DNA from: a virus | DNA length: 38,166 nt | IMG/VR virus record: IMGVR_UViG_3300021247_000292 | Coordinates: 1 to 38,166 of that record | Reading direction: 5' to 3' (one strand) | In this document: positions 14,719 through 22,842 of the stretch, piece after piece | Layout: every line of letters begins with the position of its first letter | How positions within the stretch are numbered: position 1 is the first letter of the stretch | Position numbers and translations under genes: made by a program | The notes under the pieces: model-generated | What the model saw: the letters and a program-made list of their open reading frames with translations, nothing else | What the model was told of the DNA's origin: nothing | The model's database searches: none

Positions 14719-15115
14719 TCGCAAGAGGAATATCAATTACAAGTTTAGTATCTCCTTCGTTAGCCGCCATCGGGTTAGCCTTGAAGTTACACATATGCAA
14801 AGATTCCTTTCTGTAACCACCGTTAGCACCTGAGAATACTACCGTAATCTCAAAAGGCGGTAACTTTAATGGGTCTTTCGCAGGTGATAAATCAATGATA
14901 CGATTCCAAACATCCTTGTACAAACTCAATGAGCCTGTGTAGGTGTTCTTACCATAACCACGACTAACCGGGTCTTGCCCTAAGCCATAGTTATCATCAA
15001 TTTGTTGTTCCTTGTTGTATTGAATTTTAGTAATTCCAATCACCGCACCGATGACTGGAATTACTACTGTTATATTCGCTGAGGAGTAATTAACTCCGTT
15101 TACTAATGCTATCAT
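14696..15115 (-). CDS. tail tube protein, 139 aa
   Basis: The inner tube subunit of a contractile tail. The layout NGVNYSSANITVVIPVIGAV, then GITKIQYNKEQQIDDNYGLG, then DPVSRGYGKNTYTGSLSLYK, with LPPFEITVVFSG and the closing DIPLAIGGIDYV, is that of tube proteins in Bacteroidetes myophages (beta-rich, ending in a strand with the IGGI motif). It directly follows the sheath gene with one base overlap, the usual sheath-tube order. Confidence 0.85.
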   Translation of the reverse strand: MIALVNGVNYSSANITVVIPVIGAVIGITKIQYNKEQQIDDNYGLGQDPVSRGYGKNTYTGSLSLYKDVWNRIIDLSPAKDPLKLPPFEITVVFSGANGGYRKESLHMCNFKANPMAANEGDTKLVIDIPLAIGGIDYV

Positions 15116-16674
15116 TATGCTATTGAGGGTTTAAAGCCAATTGGAATTTGAATTTGTCGAGCAACACCGTTAATAACCAATACTACCGTGATAATCAAAG
15201 TGCTTGTTGAAAGTACATTCTGTACAGGGTTAACCGTTACAGACTTAGCAGATAACTCACTATCTCTAACCATTTGGTCAAGAGCAGCATTTCCGATATT
15301 TTCAAAGTAAGCAACCGTTACATCGGTAAGAGTACCGTTAGCATTGAATTGAATTGGACTATTCAAGACAGGCACATAAGAAGTGTACAACAAACGCTCT
15401 GCCTTGCAGATTGTTCTGTTGTTCTCCATATAAGCGTAATCACTCGTTTGAATGATTGCCATGTGGCTATCGTTGAAGAATGTACCTGCATAGCCTCTGA
15501 ACTTCTTTAAGAACACATGACGCTTAGTGTTGATTGATTCCAACGCTGATGAACTCAACGCTGATACCAATTGACCATTACAGAACGCAGGAGTTTCCAA
15601 TTCTACACCGTTGCTGAGGTTGGTTTTCTCAACCCATGCAATACTCTCAGATACTTTACGAAGTGCTACCGCACCAAGTTGCGCACCTAAGCAAGTGATT
15701 GACTTCTTACCACTTCCAAGTGATTGATATATGAAGTTACCCAATGCACCACCATCTTGACCAATCACCGTTTGCACGTTTTTAGCGGTTAAACTTGTTA
15801 AGTCGCTGATAGTTGTGATGTCAGTAGTAGCTTGTAGGTTAGCCGCATACAACGCTTGTAAAGGTTGGAATGTTGACTTGTTAGTTTCGCAGATGGTATC
15901 AATGAGCGTTAAATCAGCAGATGCCCAAGCACTTGCACTATCCTTTAACACACCCACTTGGCGAATCTCACCTTGTGTTGTGTTCTGCATAGTGGTAATC
16001 TCGCTAAAGGTATATGTACCCGGTACGGCAAAGAATCCTACCCATAATTTACCTTTTGGTTGCATACGGAAGAACTCGCTGATTTGATAGTACCATTGAA
16101 TCTGATTAGATGCAACACCTGATGTCATACCCGAACCACCGAACTGAACAATAGTACCTACGATTGCTCCTGTAATAGTAGCTACTAATGGAGTACCTGA
16201 GTTAAGATAAGCACCTTGTGCTTTAGGGGCGGTGATGGTACAAACGGCTAATGCAGAAGTTGCCGTATATCCGTGTGTAGATGTACCTGTATTGATGGCA
16301 GCAGCGATTTCAGCAGCCGTAGTAGTTGTAGTAGGTGAAGCAGTAGTGAGAGTAAAGTTACAAAGCGTAGTTGTACGAGCAGCACCCGTTGAAGGTGTTA
16401 ACTCAGCAACTGTTAACTTAAATGTATCTCCTGTCGCACCTGCCGTACTTACGGTATACTTACCCGTTGCAGCTGTAGCATCTGAGAAATCATTTTTGAT
16501 ACCTGCTGCGATTGCATCATCCGTTGAATATAAAGCCTTCGCAGTTGATGCCGTAAATCCCGATGGCAATGAAGCACCAGTATAAATCAGCAATCCTGAG
16601 ATATGGTCGTTATTAGGCAATGGCCGACCTAAGCCGCCTTGCCCTTCGATAAAAGTTATACTTGGTAATGCCAT
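15115..16674 (-). CDS. tail sheath protein (DUF2586-like), 519 aa
   Basis: The contractile sheath. The N-terminal part (GQGGLGRPLPNNDHISGLLI) is followed by a Thr/Ala-rich inserted domain (about residues 70-185) and the conserved sheath core: YQSLGSGKKSITCLGAQLGA, KFRGYAGTFFNDSHMAIIQT and RTICKAERLLYTSYVPVLNS. The C-terminal handshake strand ends RQIQIPIGFKPSIA. The family is the DUF2586 type found in Bacteroidetes phages. The threonine-rich insertion is probably a surface-exposed decoration of the sheath. Together with the tube gene it proves a myovirus tail. Confidence 0.88.
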   Translation of the reverse strand: MALPSITFIEGQGGLGRPLPNNDHISGLLIYTGASLPSGFTASTAKALYSTDDAIAAGIKNDFSDATAATGKYTVSTAGATGDTFKLTVAELTPSTGAARTTTLCNFTLTTASPTTTTTAAEIAAAINTGTSTHGYTATSALAVCTITAPKAQGAYLNSGTPLVATITGAIVGTIVQFGGSGMTSGVASNQIQWYYQISEFFRMQPKGKLWVGFFAVPGTYTFSEITTMQNTTQGEIRQVGVLKDSASAWASADLTLIDTICETNKSTFQPLQALYAANLQATTDITTISDLTSLTAKNVQTVIGQDGGALGNFIYQSLGSGKKSITCLGAQLGAVALRKVSESIAWVEKTNLSNGVELETPAFCNGQLVSALSSSALESINTKRHVFLKKFRGYAGTFFNDSHMAIIQTSDYAYMENNRTICKAERLLYTSYVPVLNSPIQFNANGTLTDVTVAYFENIGNAALDQMVRDSELSAKSVTVNPVQNVLSTSTLIITVVLVINGVARQIQIPIGFKPSIA

Positions 16675-16693
16675 GTTTTTATATTATGGGTTA

Positions 16694-17077
16694 TTAAGCG
16701 GTTACAGCACGAGAAACTTCTTGCCAACTTGTACCATTGAATACGAAAGTGATTGTCGCATTCTTAGAAGCAGTTACGCTTAATGTACCAGCAGAGGTAA
16801 AATTAGTTGAGAAGGTTACAACACGAGTTGTACCATCAGCAGTTAGTAAAAATACACACTCATCACCAACATAAGGTGCAGTTGTGCTTGAACCTGCATT
16901 GATTGTTACACTTGGTGTAGCAGTAGATAAGGCACAAGTGAAGTATGTTTTAGCGGCTAATCCTTTCACCGTACAAGCGATGGTAGAAGCCGATGTTAAT
17001 GTTTGAGTATCAATACGAAGCGCACGGCCTGTATTATCTATATTTTTCGCTCCCGAAAATCTTGCAGTAGTTGCCAT
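16694..17077 (-). CDS. probable head decoration or surface structural protein, 127 aa
   Basis: A small, Thr/Ala/Ser-rich, all-beta protein without charged helices (TQTLTSASTIACTVKGLAAK; GTLSVTASKNATITFVFNGT). The C-terminal FVFNGTSWQEVSRAVTA resembles the end of the 960-residue fibre (SDGTNWLKVSEGN), suggesting a shared beta-sandwich type. Its position, two genes after the major capsid protein and before the sheath, suits a capsid decoration or stabilising protein. The function is inferred from position and composition. Confidence 0.55.
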   Translation of the reverse strand: MATTARFSGAKNIDNTGRALRIDTQTLTSASTIACTVKGLAAKTYFTCALSTATPSVTINAGSSTTAPYVGDECVFLLTADGTTRVVTFSTNFTSAGTLSVTASKNATITFVFNGTSWQEVSRAVTA

Positions 17078-17079
17078 TA

Positions 17080-17274
17080 TTATTTATTTTTTGAGGGTTT
17101 TTCTTTTATTTCTTTTGTTTCAGTTGATTCTTTTGGTTCAGCAAGTGCTTCCGCACGGCTTATTACTTTATCGAATCCTTGACGAGGGTGGAAAGACCAC
17201 TCTCCACCTTCGTTCAAGTATACATTTTCAGTATTAGGATAAGTAATTAACCAGTTGATTATATCCTGATTCAT
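17080..17274 (-). CDS. hypothetical protein downstream of the capsid gene, 64 aa
   Basis: An unrecognised small protein: a helix-strand N-terminal half (DIINWLITYPNTENVYLNEG), a short WSFHPRQGFDKVISRAEA segment, and a Lys/Glu-rich tail (ESTETKEIKEKPSKNK). It lies 2 nt from both the capsid and the decoration gene. Similar short genes follow capsid genes in related phages, but no role is assigned. Confidence 0.65.
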   Translation of the reverse strand: MNQDIINWLITYPNTENVYLNEGGEWSFHPRQGFDKVISRAEALAEPKESTETKEIKEKPSKNK

Positions 17275-17276
17275 AA

Positions 17277-18389
17277 TTATTCGTAAGTTACTGTTTCAGC
17301 ATTCCAACCAATCTGTACATCCACTTTCATAAGCATCTTCACAAACCATAACTCAGAGTTATTCTGTACACGATTCATGTAGATTTTCGGGTCATCTACT
17401 GAGTTCATACCTAACCAAAGATTTGAACCCGGTGTACTGTTACCCTTAGCAATCATGTAGTAATCATCTGGGAAGTCAGGAACTTTTACAATCGGTAAAC
17501 CTGCAAACATAGCAACTCCCATTTGAGTTACATCGATACCTTTGTAGAAGTTAGATACAGTAGAACCAGCAGCACCATATTGATATTGTCTCCATAAATC
17601 GAAAGTCTTGTAAGATACAAAGATTTTCATTTCAGGGTCATAACGTAAGGCGAAAGGAATCTTGGCGTATCCTTTTTCAAATTCACCTGCGATATTAGCA
17701 TTGGTTAATGTTGTTGGAGAACCTACTTTCAAAGTTTCACCTGAAGCAGTAGCTTTAGTTTTCAAACCATTGAAATACTTTAAATAAGAAGTACTTGTCT
17801 TATCTCCTTTCCAAATGATTTCATTCAAGAAACGGTCATGACGTTTCAATACTTGCTGAATAACAGTTGATTCAACTGAAGCAGGTAAAGTGCGGTCGAT
17901 TAACGTAGGATTCAACTGAGTAGCAAACCAATGTTGTTCAAAATCACGAGGGTTGAACTCTGTATAAATCATGTAATCTTCCAAAGTCAAAGCCTGACCG
18001 CTTACAGTTAAATTACCTTGTGCAATAGGTGTAGCTTGACGCTCTTGGATTAAGTCTGTGTAAACGGCATCCCAACGTGGTATAGTGAACTTATATTTGA
18101 TACCATCACGAACGTAGATGTGTCCGTCTTGAACCATCACGTTTGATGTGATAGCCTTAACGATGAATTGAGAGGCAGCTTCTCCTGCATAGGTAGTATC
18201 GCTGATTACGAAACCATCATAGGCAAGTCCACTTGGCATACCGCCTGGTGCGATAAAGCCTTTTACCATACCTCCGACAAAGAGGATAACTGCAATCATA
18301 AGTGCAGGTGCGCCAAGAACCATTGACAAGGCCGTGCTAACGAACCCCATCAAGAATAGCGATAGAGAGATTTTTCTTAAATTTTTCAT
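17277..18389 (-). CDS. major capsid protein with hydrophobic N-terminal extension, 370 aa
   Basis: The gene follows the prohead protease and precedes decoration and tail genes. The body shows capsid features: QALTLEDYMIYTEFNPRDFE, a phrase typical of P22-/Mu-type HK97-fold capsids in Bacteroidetes phages, and PKIYMNRVQNNSELWFVKML near the end. Unusually, residues 7-46 are two nearly continuous hydrophobic stretches (LSLFLMGFVSTALSMVLG, then ALMIAVILFVGGMVKGF) after a basic start (MKNLRKIS). This could be a scaffold-like delta domain removed by the protease, or a transient membrane anchor. A later start at Met51 would skip it, but no better initiation context is seen there. Confidence 0.82.
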   Translation of the reverse strand: MKNLRKISLSLFLMGFVSTALSMVLGAPALMIAVILFVGGMVKGFIAPGGMPSGLAYDGFVISDTTYAGEAASQFIVKAITSNVMVQDGHIYVRDGIKYKFTIPRWDAVYTDLIQERQATPIAQGNLTVSGQALTLEDYMIYTEFNPRDFEQHWFATQLNPTLIDRTLPASVESTVIQQVLKRHDRFLNEIIWKGDKTSTSYLKYFNGLKTKATASGETLKVGSPTTLTNANIAGEFEKGYAKIPFALRYDPEMKIFVSYKTFDLWRQYQYGAAGSTVSNFYKGIDVTQMGVAMFAGLPIVKVPDFPDDYYMIAKGNSTPGSNLWLGMNSVDDPKIYMNRVQNNSELWFVKMLMKVDVQIGWNAETVTYE

Positions 18390-18409
18390 TTTGATTTTTA
18401 TTGAGGGGT

Positions 18410-19477
18410 TTAGTTTTTCTTAGATTGATTTTTCATTTGCAATTCAGCCATTACAGAAGCAGCAGTCAATGGAGCGGTGCGGTCAGCGTTGTTCTCAGCC
18501 TTAGGAGCAGATACATTCAACGGCAATGCTTCAAGGATACTCTTAGTACCTTCCATGTCGTTCTTAGCAAGGTTTACCCATTTGTTTACAACATTAACAT
18601 CGTTACCGATTCTTGTCTTAAATGAGTTTACCATGTTTGTTGCGGCTTCGATAGCGGCATCTTCATTGGCTTTACTTAATGCCTCCATAGCTGATGCTAA
18701 CTCAGCTTCTAATTGGCTTACTTTTTCTTGAGCCTCCGTTAACGAGTTGGTCGCTTGAGTTTTAGCTTCTTCCAATGCGTTGATAGCATTTAGAATCTCA
18801 CTCTCAGCAGCCCCCTCAGCTAAGTTTAGCTTATTTGTTACTTCTAACATTTTTTTAGGGTTTAGATTTTGATTTAAAATATTGTTTGAATACTCCAACA
18901 TTGCTTTGACTTCTGTTGGCATATACTTTTTGTTTGCTTCCTTTGTGTACTCAATGTCGGTTGCGATGCCTTTCATTAAAGCCTCCGCAGCACCTATCCA
19001 AGATGTAATAGCCATGTAGCCATTTACCGTATCTTCATCCATACCAGCCTTACCCGATAGCATCTTTGCTACTGAATCAGTAAACGCTTGTTTTGCCTTA
19101 CCTTCCGCACCACCAACGGGGTGCATCATAAACTGAGCATAATCTGACATATAACGCTTACGCCCTGCCATGAATATTGCCCCTGCAATAGAAGCAGCGA
19201 CACCGACATTGTAAGTATCGACAGGTGTTTCAGACTTGAGGATTGCAGAGAATATACTCATCCCATCCATCACGCTTCCACCGGGTGAATTTACCCATAC
19301 TTGAATGCGTTTCTTACCAAGATTGTCTAATGATAGTAATTCTGCTTGAAATTCTGAACCATCAATGTAAGGTGTACCATCCCAATTGCCTTGCTCATCA
19401 TAGGTAGCACCTATCTGCTTGTTTAAAAGCATTATAGGCTCATCGGCATTGACATCTATTGTAAATTGAGTATACAT
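18410..19477 (-). CDS. ClpP-like prohead protease with C-terminal scaffold-like region, 355 aa
   Basis: Residues 1-190 are an S14 ClpP-type protease: VWVNSPGGSVMDGMSIF (61-77), nucleophile Ser96 in GVAASIAGAIFMAG, His119 in QFMMHPVGG, and a probable Asp174 in GIATDIEY. Residues 215-310 are a charged coiled coil (EEAKTQATNSLTEAQEKVSQ), and the end is Ala/Lys-rich, as expected for a scaffold. The fusion matches lambda C/Nu3, and an in-frame Met210 (ATG at 18850-18848, preceded by a run of As) could yield a separate scaffold. It processes the capsid during assembly. Inverted repeats lie just upstream. Confidence 0.85.
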   Translation of the reverse strand: MYTQFTIDVNADEPIMLLNKQIGATYDEQGNWDGTPYIDGSEFQAELLSLDNLGKKRIQVWVNSPGGSVMDGMSIFSAILKSETPVDTYNVGVAASIAGAIFMAGRKRYMSDYAQFMMHPVGGAEGKAKQAFTDSVAKMLSGKAGMDEDTVNGYMAITSWIGAAEALMKGIATDIEYTKEANKKYMPTEVKAMLEYSNNILNQNLNPKKMLEVTNKLNLAEGAAESEILNAINALEEAKTQATNSLTEAQEKVSQLEAELASAMEALSKANEDAAIEAATNMVNSFKTRIGNDVNVVNKWVNLAKNDMEGTKSILEALPLNVSAPKAENNADRTAPLTAASVMAELQMKNQSKKN

Positions 19478-19531
19478 CGATACAAAAGTATACCGATGGT
19501 ATGGGGTGTTAGATTAAGTGTGCCACTTAAT
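19478..19531 (-). promoter_or_regulatory. inverted-repeat cluster upstream of the prohead protease
   Basis: Three inverted repeats are packed into about 54 nt: ATTAAGTG-n3-CACTTAAT (19531-19513, 8 bp, overlapping the stop of the RHH-like gene), ATACC-n3-GGTAT, and ATAC-n4-GTAT. A TACTTTTG box (19490-19483) resembles a -7 element 5 nt before the protease ATG, but no TTG lies 20 nt upstream. It could be an operator for the RHH-like protein encoded immediately upstream or a translational control site. Confidence 0.45.
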
Positions 19532-19736
19532 ATTCATTCCTTGCCCTCCTGATGATTTGCACACGAATATCGGGGGGAATAGATTGTATGAACTGATGTA
19601 TAGCCGTCTCAACAATACTTGACCTACTCACCTCGTGTACCTTTGTGTATGCCTCTATGAATCTATGGTCGGAAGGTCGAAGATAACCCACCGCCCTAAA
19701 TTGCTGAGATATTGAAGTGTGCTTGGGTTTATCCAT
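19527..19736 (-). CDS. ribbon-helix-helix-like protein, 69 aa
   Basis: A 69-residue basic protein. The segment RPSDHRFIEAYTKVHEVSRS followed by SIVETAIHQFIQSIP (about residues 20-54) has the strand-helix-turn-helix spacing of RHH/CopG-type DNA-binding proteins, in which the second helix carries a S-x-x-x-E-x-A pattern. It sits inside the structural operon between a fibre-like gene and the protease, next to a cluster of inverted repeats, so autoregulation or late-gene control is plausible. The fold is inferred from pattern only. Confidence 0.55.
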   Translation of the reverse strand: MDKPKHTSISQQFRAVGYLRPSDHRFIEAYTKVHEVSRSSIVETAIHQFIQSIPPDIRVQIIRRARNEY

Positions 19737-20512
19737 TAGTAATTATAAAAGTGGATATTATCAAAAGAAATATTGTAAGTATTTGGCCCTGCTGCGACTG
19801 CGCTTAAAACCACAGTACCATTTGTATTAATGGTAAGTCTACAAGTAGTAGGCCCTCCTATTTTATACATACCTAAATTCAATACTTTAGCTACTGCTGG
19901 GCGATATCCTGATGGTAATGTAAATAATGTATCACCTGCCGAACTTGATACACCTGCTAATATTTCACCGCTTAAACTTACCAATCCGTTTCTATTTCTA
20001 ACCGCAGTAACGGTAGTATTAACTGTATAAAAAGCATTAATTGTTTGAGTTTGCTTAGGCAAATTATTTGCCCTCAACATATTATCCAACAAAGTAACCG
20101 TTGAGCCTGTGGAAGCACCTACCCAAACACCACCTTGATTCAAGTGGATGTTGTGCGTTGTGCCATCGGTAAAGGTAACAGGGTCGGCAGCCGCACTCGT
20201 TGTATACGATGGAGTAGGGTAGAATCTAATAGTCTGTCCTGCCGATACCGTTATCGATTGCGCAGGGGTTATGTATAACTCACCGCCCCATAATACTAAC
20301 CCTGCACTCATATCAAATACCGTTGCAGAGGCATTTGAATCCTCACACCCATATAAGATGTATGCTTTGGTAACATCGTAATCAGCCCCAATTAAAGATT
20401 TAGCTAATTCGACAGGCCCTTCCGATGCCATCGCATTGAGATGGTCAAGTGTTCCCTTTTTAATCTTTGCTGCTGCCGATGCGGTGATGTCGGTTGTTAC
20501 TATTGATTTCAT
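19736..20512 (-). CDS. tail-fibre-like structural protein, 258 aa
   Basis: A beta-rich, Thr/Ser/Asn-rich protein. The N-terminal part (TASAAAKIKKGTLDHLNAMA) is helical; the middle holds VTVSAGQTIRFYPTPS-type strands; the last third (SGEILAGVSSSAGDTLFTLP, then LRINTNG-like strands) ends ISFDNIHFYNY. The closing VTAVRNRNGLVSLSGEI...LPSGYRP layout is that of C-terminal fibre domains found widely in phages. It lies after the baseplate gpI-like gene, where P2-like phages carry fibre genes, so it is likely a second receptor-binding or short-fibre protein. Confidence 0.6.
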   Translation of the reverse strand: MKSIVTTDITASAAAKIKKGTLDHLNAMASEGPVELAKSLIGADYDVTKAYILYGCEDSNASATVFDMSAGLVLWGGELYITPAQSITVSAGQTIRFYPTPSYTTSAAADPVTFTDGTTHNIHLNQGGVWVGASTGSTVTLLDNMLRANNLPKQTQTINAFYTVNTTVTAVRNRNGLVSLSGEILAGVSSSAGDTLFTLPSGYRPAVAKVLNLGMYKIGGPTTCRLTINTNGTVVLSAVAAGPNTYNISFDNIHFYNY

Positions 20513-20514
20513 AA

Positions 20515-21210
20515 TTAATAATCTGTTACTTGGTAAAATATGCCTATCGGCACTAATGGTTTTAAATAATTTCTAATCGAGGTTTCGCATTCGGTAAATG
20601 TTGTGAAATATACAGGATGCCAAGAAGCAGGTACATTCACCGAAAAGCCTACTTGATAACTCGCAGTATTTTGTGCGGCAATATAGCCATCACTACTATC
20701 GGGGTTCATCGAGCTAAGGTAAGAACTATTTGCCTCAACACCGCCCACTTGAAACATCGGCAACCCATCAACTATACCCGTAATGTTGATATCCGAAACT
20801 TGTACATTGGGGTCAGCTAAAAATGTAGTCTGATATCTTCTATTCAAGGCATAGGTTAAACTTATCACACTTGCATCGTAGTTTACCGATTCCTTCATCC
20901 CGATAATTGATGTCGATATCTTGCGCCAAGAATTAGTATTATCAAGCGTATCTGTGTTGAAATTTATCAACGATTCATACACCCCACCACTCGCCATATC
21001 CTGAACAATAGCACCGATACTGTATGTACTTACTACATTGTGAATATCTACAATTGATGGCTGCCCTGTATATGCCGATTCTGATAGAAAAAATATATCT
21101 TTCACTCCTTCATATAAGCCATACAAGAACTGTAAGAACCCATTAACCCTTTTATTGATAGGGGTTAAGTTGCTTACTATTTGGTTGGTATTAAAGTTAA
21201 ACAATCCCAT
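20515..21210 (-). CDS. baseplate gpI-position structural protein, 231 aa
   Basis: It follows the baseplate J gene directly, the position of gpI in P2- and Mu-like phages. The sequence includes TYSIGAIVQDMASGGVYESL (about residues 63-82), a fibre/adaptor-like motif, and beta-rich VDGLPMFQVGGVEANSSYLS. It may combine a wedge-binding N-terminus (LTPINKRVNGFLQFLYGLYE) with an exposed domain. Sequence similarity to classical gpI is not obvious to me, so the name rests on gene order. Confidence 0.55.
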   Translation of the reverse strand: MGLFNFNTNQIVSNLTPINKRVNGFLQFLYGLYEGVKDIFFLSESAYTGQPSIVDIHNVVSTYSIGAIVQDMASGGVYESLINFNTDTLDNTNSWRKISTSIIGMKESVNYDASVISLTYALNRRYQTTFLADPNVQVSDINITGIVDGLPMFQVGGVEANSSYLSSMNPDSSDGYIAAQNTASYQVGFSVNVPASWHPVYFTTFTECETSIRNYLKPLVPIGIFYQVTDY

Positions 21211-22073
21211 TATTCTGCGATGAATGTTATCTTGTCGGTAATAGTATATCCTGTTGTATCCTCAGGGAATAAGTACCCCGAATATGTTGTGTATTTGCGG
21301 TTAATCCAATCGCCATAAAGCACAAGGTCAATGCCCCCGAATATACTTTGTGAAGCATATCTACAAGCTACCCTTTCAAATATCACATCGTTAACCCCCT
21401 CAATACTCTTGACATAAACTTCAATATCACTCATCAAAATATCCCCTCCGAATCTTGTCTTGGATAGGTTATTTAAATAGTTAGTAACCCCATTGATGAC
21501 ATTGTTTAAAATAATCGCAGAGTAAGAACCATCGTAATAGATAGTACCTTCCAAGTATAACCTATCCGCATTCGCACTTGTTACATTGTATGTTATCCCT
21601 GCGATACCGATATTGTAAACATAAGACTGCACCGCATTCAATTGTGGTGTTGATAATGCCGCCAATGGGCTACCCGTTGCCACCTTGATATTCACCGTGT
21701 TAGCAATAGTAGAACTAATAGCACAGGCATCAATAATGCGCAATGTTTCGTCTATGGTCGCATAGTCAGCCGTGCCATTGGTTACTACTAATAATTGGGG
21801 TGATGTTGGTGAATATTGAAAGCGGAAGATTCTATCTTGTAACCACGCAAAGCTACCAGCAATGGCTTTCTGTTGTATCGATGTCATCGAGGCAATTGCA
21901 ACATCCCACAATTGCTCAAGCGTTGATTGCCCGATAGCTATCGTATAGCAAATCAAACGCATTAAGTTGCGTGTTGACCATTTAGTCGGGTCAATGGTGA
22001 TTCCTACGTTTGCGAACTGCGAAACTAAAGCATCGACCAATAATGTATTGCATTGCGCTACTGTCCTCGCCAT
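21210..22073 (-). CDS. baseplate J-like wedge protein (gpJ/gp47 type), 287 aa
   Basis: A baseplate wedge protein. The central part (SPQLLVVTNGTADYATIDET, then VNIKVATGSPLAALSTPQLN, about 90-165) and later VNDVIFERVACRYA with ILMSDIEVYVKSIEGV follow the baseplate J / gp47 pattern. The N-terminal WSTRNLMRLICYTIAIGQST helix is usual for this family in Bacteroidetes phages. It overlaps the virion-morphogenesis gene by 16 nt. Its location upstream of the protease and capsid genes, apart from the other baseplate genes, is notable. Confidence 0.75.
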   Translation of the reverse strand: MARTVAQCNTLLVDALVSQFANVGITIDPTKWSTRNLMRLICYTIAIGQSTLEQLWDVAIASMTSIQQKAIAGSFAWLQDRIFRFQYSPTSPQLLVVTNGTADYATIDETLRIIDACAISSTIANTVNIKVATGSPLAALSTPQLNAVQSYVYNIGIAGITYNVTSANADRLYLEGTIYYDGSYSAIILNNVINGVTNYLNNLSKTRFGGDILMSDIEVYVKSIEGVNDVIFERVACRYASQSIFGGIDLVLYGDWINRKYTTYSGYLFPEDTTGYTITDKITFIAE

Positions 22074-22528
22074 ATTTTATTCATATAAGTTGTGATTAAT
22101 TCTGTCTGCATCTTGGTTAGTGTCTTTGTTTGTTTCATAAAAGGTCGAGCAGGTATCTGCGATGCGTGATTCCTTCCTGTCATCCCACCCTCATTGTGAA
22201 TAGCCGCATAGGGTAAGTCTACCACAAGTTTAATCATATCGGGGCGCACGGTGTGAATAGAGCGGTTAACCTTTCTGCGAAGATTGCCCGACTGAACTAA
22301 TATAGGGTTACTGCGATGCGCTGATATTGATACTCCCTTAGGCTTATACTTCCAAGTCTTAGTACCGGGTATCCTTCTATCTACTTCCTTCCACTTGTAC
22401 TCATCCAACCGCCCCTTACTGAATGATTCAGCAAAGTGCTTCTCTGCTTGTTTTGCCAAGCGCAAGGGAATCTCCCTCTGCGTTCTCAGCAAGTTAGCAC
22501 GGACTTTTTCAAAGTTAAAGCTATTCAT
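22058..22528 (-). CDS. virion morphogenesis protein (Mu gpG / P2 gpS-like), 156 aa
   Basis: A head-tail completion protein of the phage virion morphogenesis family. Visible elements are the basic helical N-terminus, SNPILVQSGNLRRKVNRSIH (about 92-111), and the conserved YAAIHNEGGMTGRNHASQIP (about 126-145) followed by ARPFM. The sequence L.xSGxLRxS...YAxiHNxGg...iPaRpF is the family's hallmark. It overlaps the upstream gene by one base and the J-like gene by 16 nt. Confidence 0.82.
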   Translation of the reverse strand: MNSFNFEKVRANLLRTQREIPLRLAKQAEKHFAESFSKGRLDEYKWKEVDRRIPGTKTWKYKPKGVSISAHRSNPILVQSGNLRRKVNRSIHTVRPDMIKLVVDLPYAAIHNEGGMTGRNHASQIPARPFMKQTKTLTKMQTELITTYMNKIWRGQ

Positions 22529-22842
22529 TATTTATTTTCGTCAATCAGTTTCTCAAGTTTAGCCTCTTCTGCCTTCTTATGCTCTTCATCATAGGTAAGC
22601 ACTTTAAACTCCAAGTACACCCCATCCTTCATTAACAAACTACCCTTCTTCACTACCACATCCTTAATCATTATCTCGTTGAAGTGGTCGATGTTTATAT
22701 CCTCTTGAGGAAACTCAGCAAGATACTCACTACGCAGTTTCTCCCAATTATTAGGGTGCAAGTTTATAGCCTTCAATGGTCTGCCATAATTCTCATAGTG
22801 TTTTATGGTCATCCCAATGGCAGTCTTCATAGACTTACTCAT
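22528..22842 (-). CDS. hypothetical protein, 104 aa
   Basis: An unrecognised protein with a helix near the N-terminus (KTAIGMTIKHYENYGRPLKA), a central NWEKLRSEYLAEFPQEDINI segment and a beta-rich middle (MKDGVYLEFKVLTYDEEHKK), ending in a charged helix. It is coupled by ATGA to the ferritin-like gene upstream and by one base to the gpG-like gene. It may be a head or connector accessory protein. Confidence 0.65.
   Translation of the reverse strand: MSKSMKTAIGMTIKHYENYGRPLKAINLHPNNWEKLRSEYLAEFPQEDINIDHFNEIMIKDVVVKKGSLLMKDGVYLEFKVLTYDEEHKKAEEAKLEKLIDENK

Noticed and set aside
16232-16585. plus-strand open frame opposite the sheath insertion
   Set aside because: It is a by-product of the Thr/Ala-rich codons of the sheath insert on the other strand.
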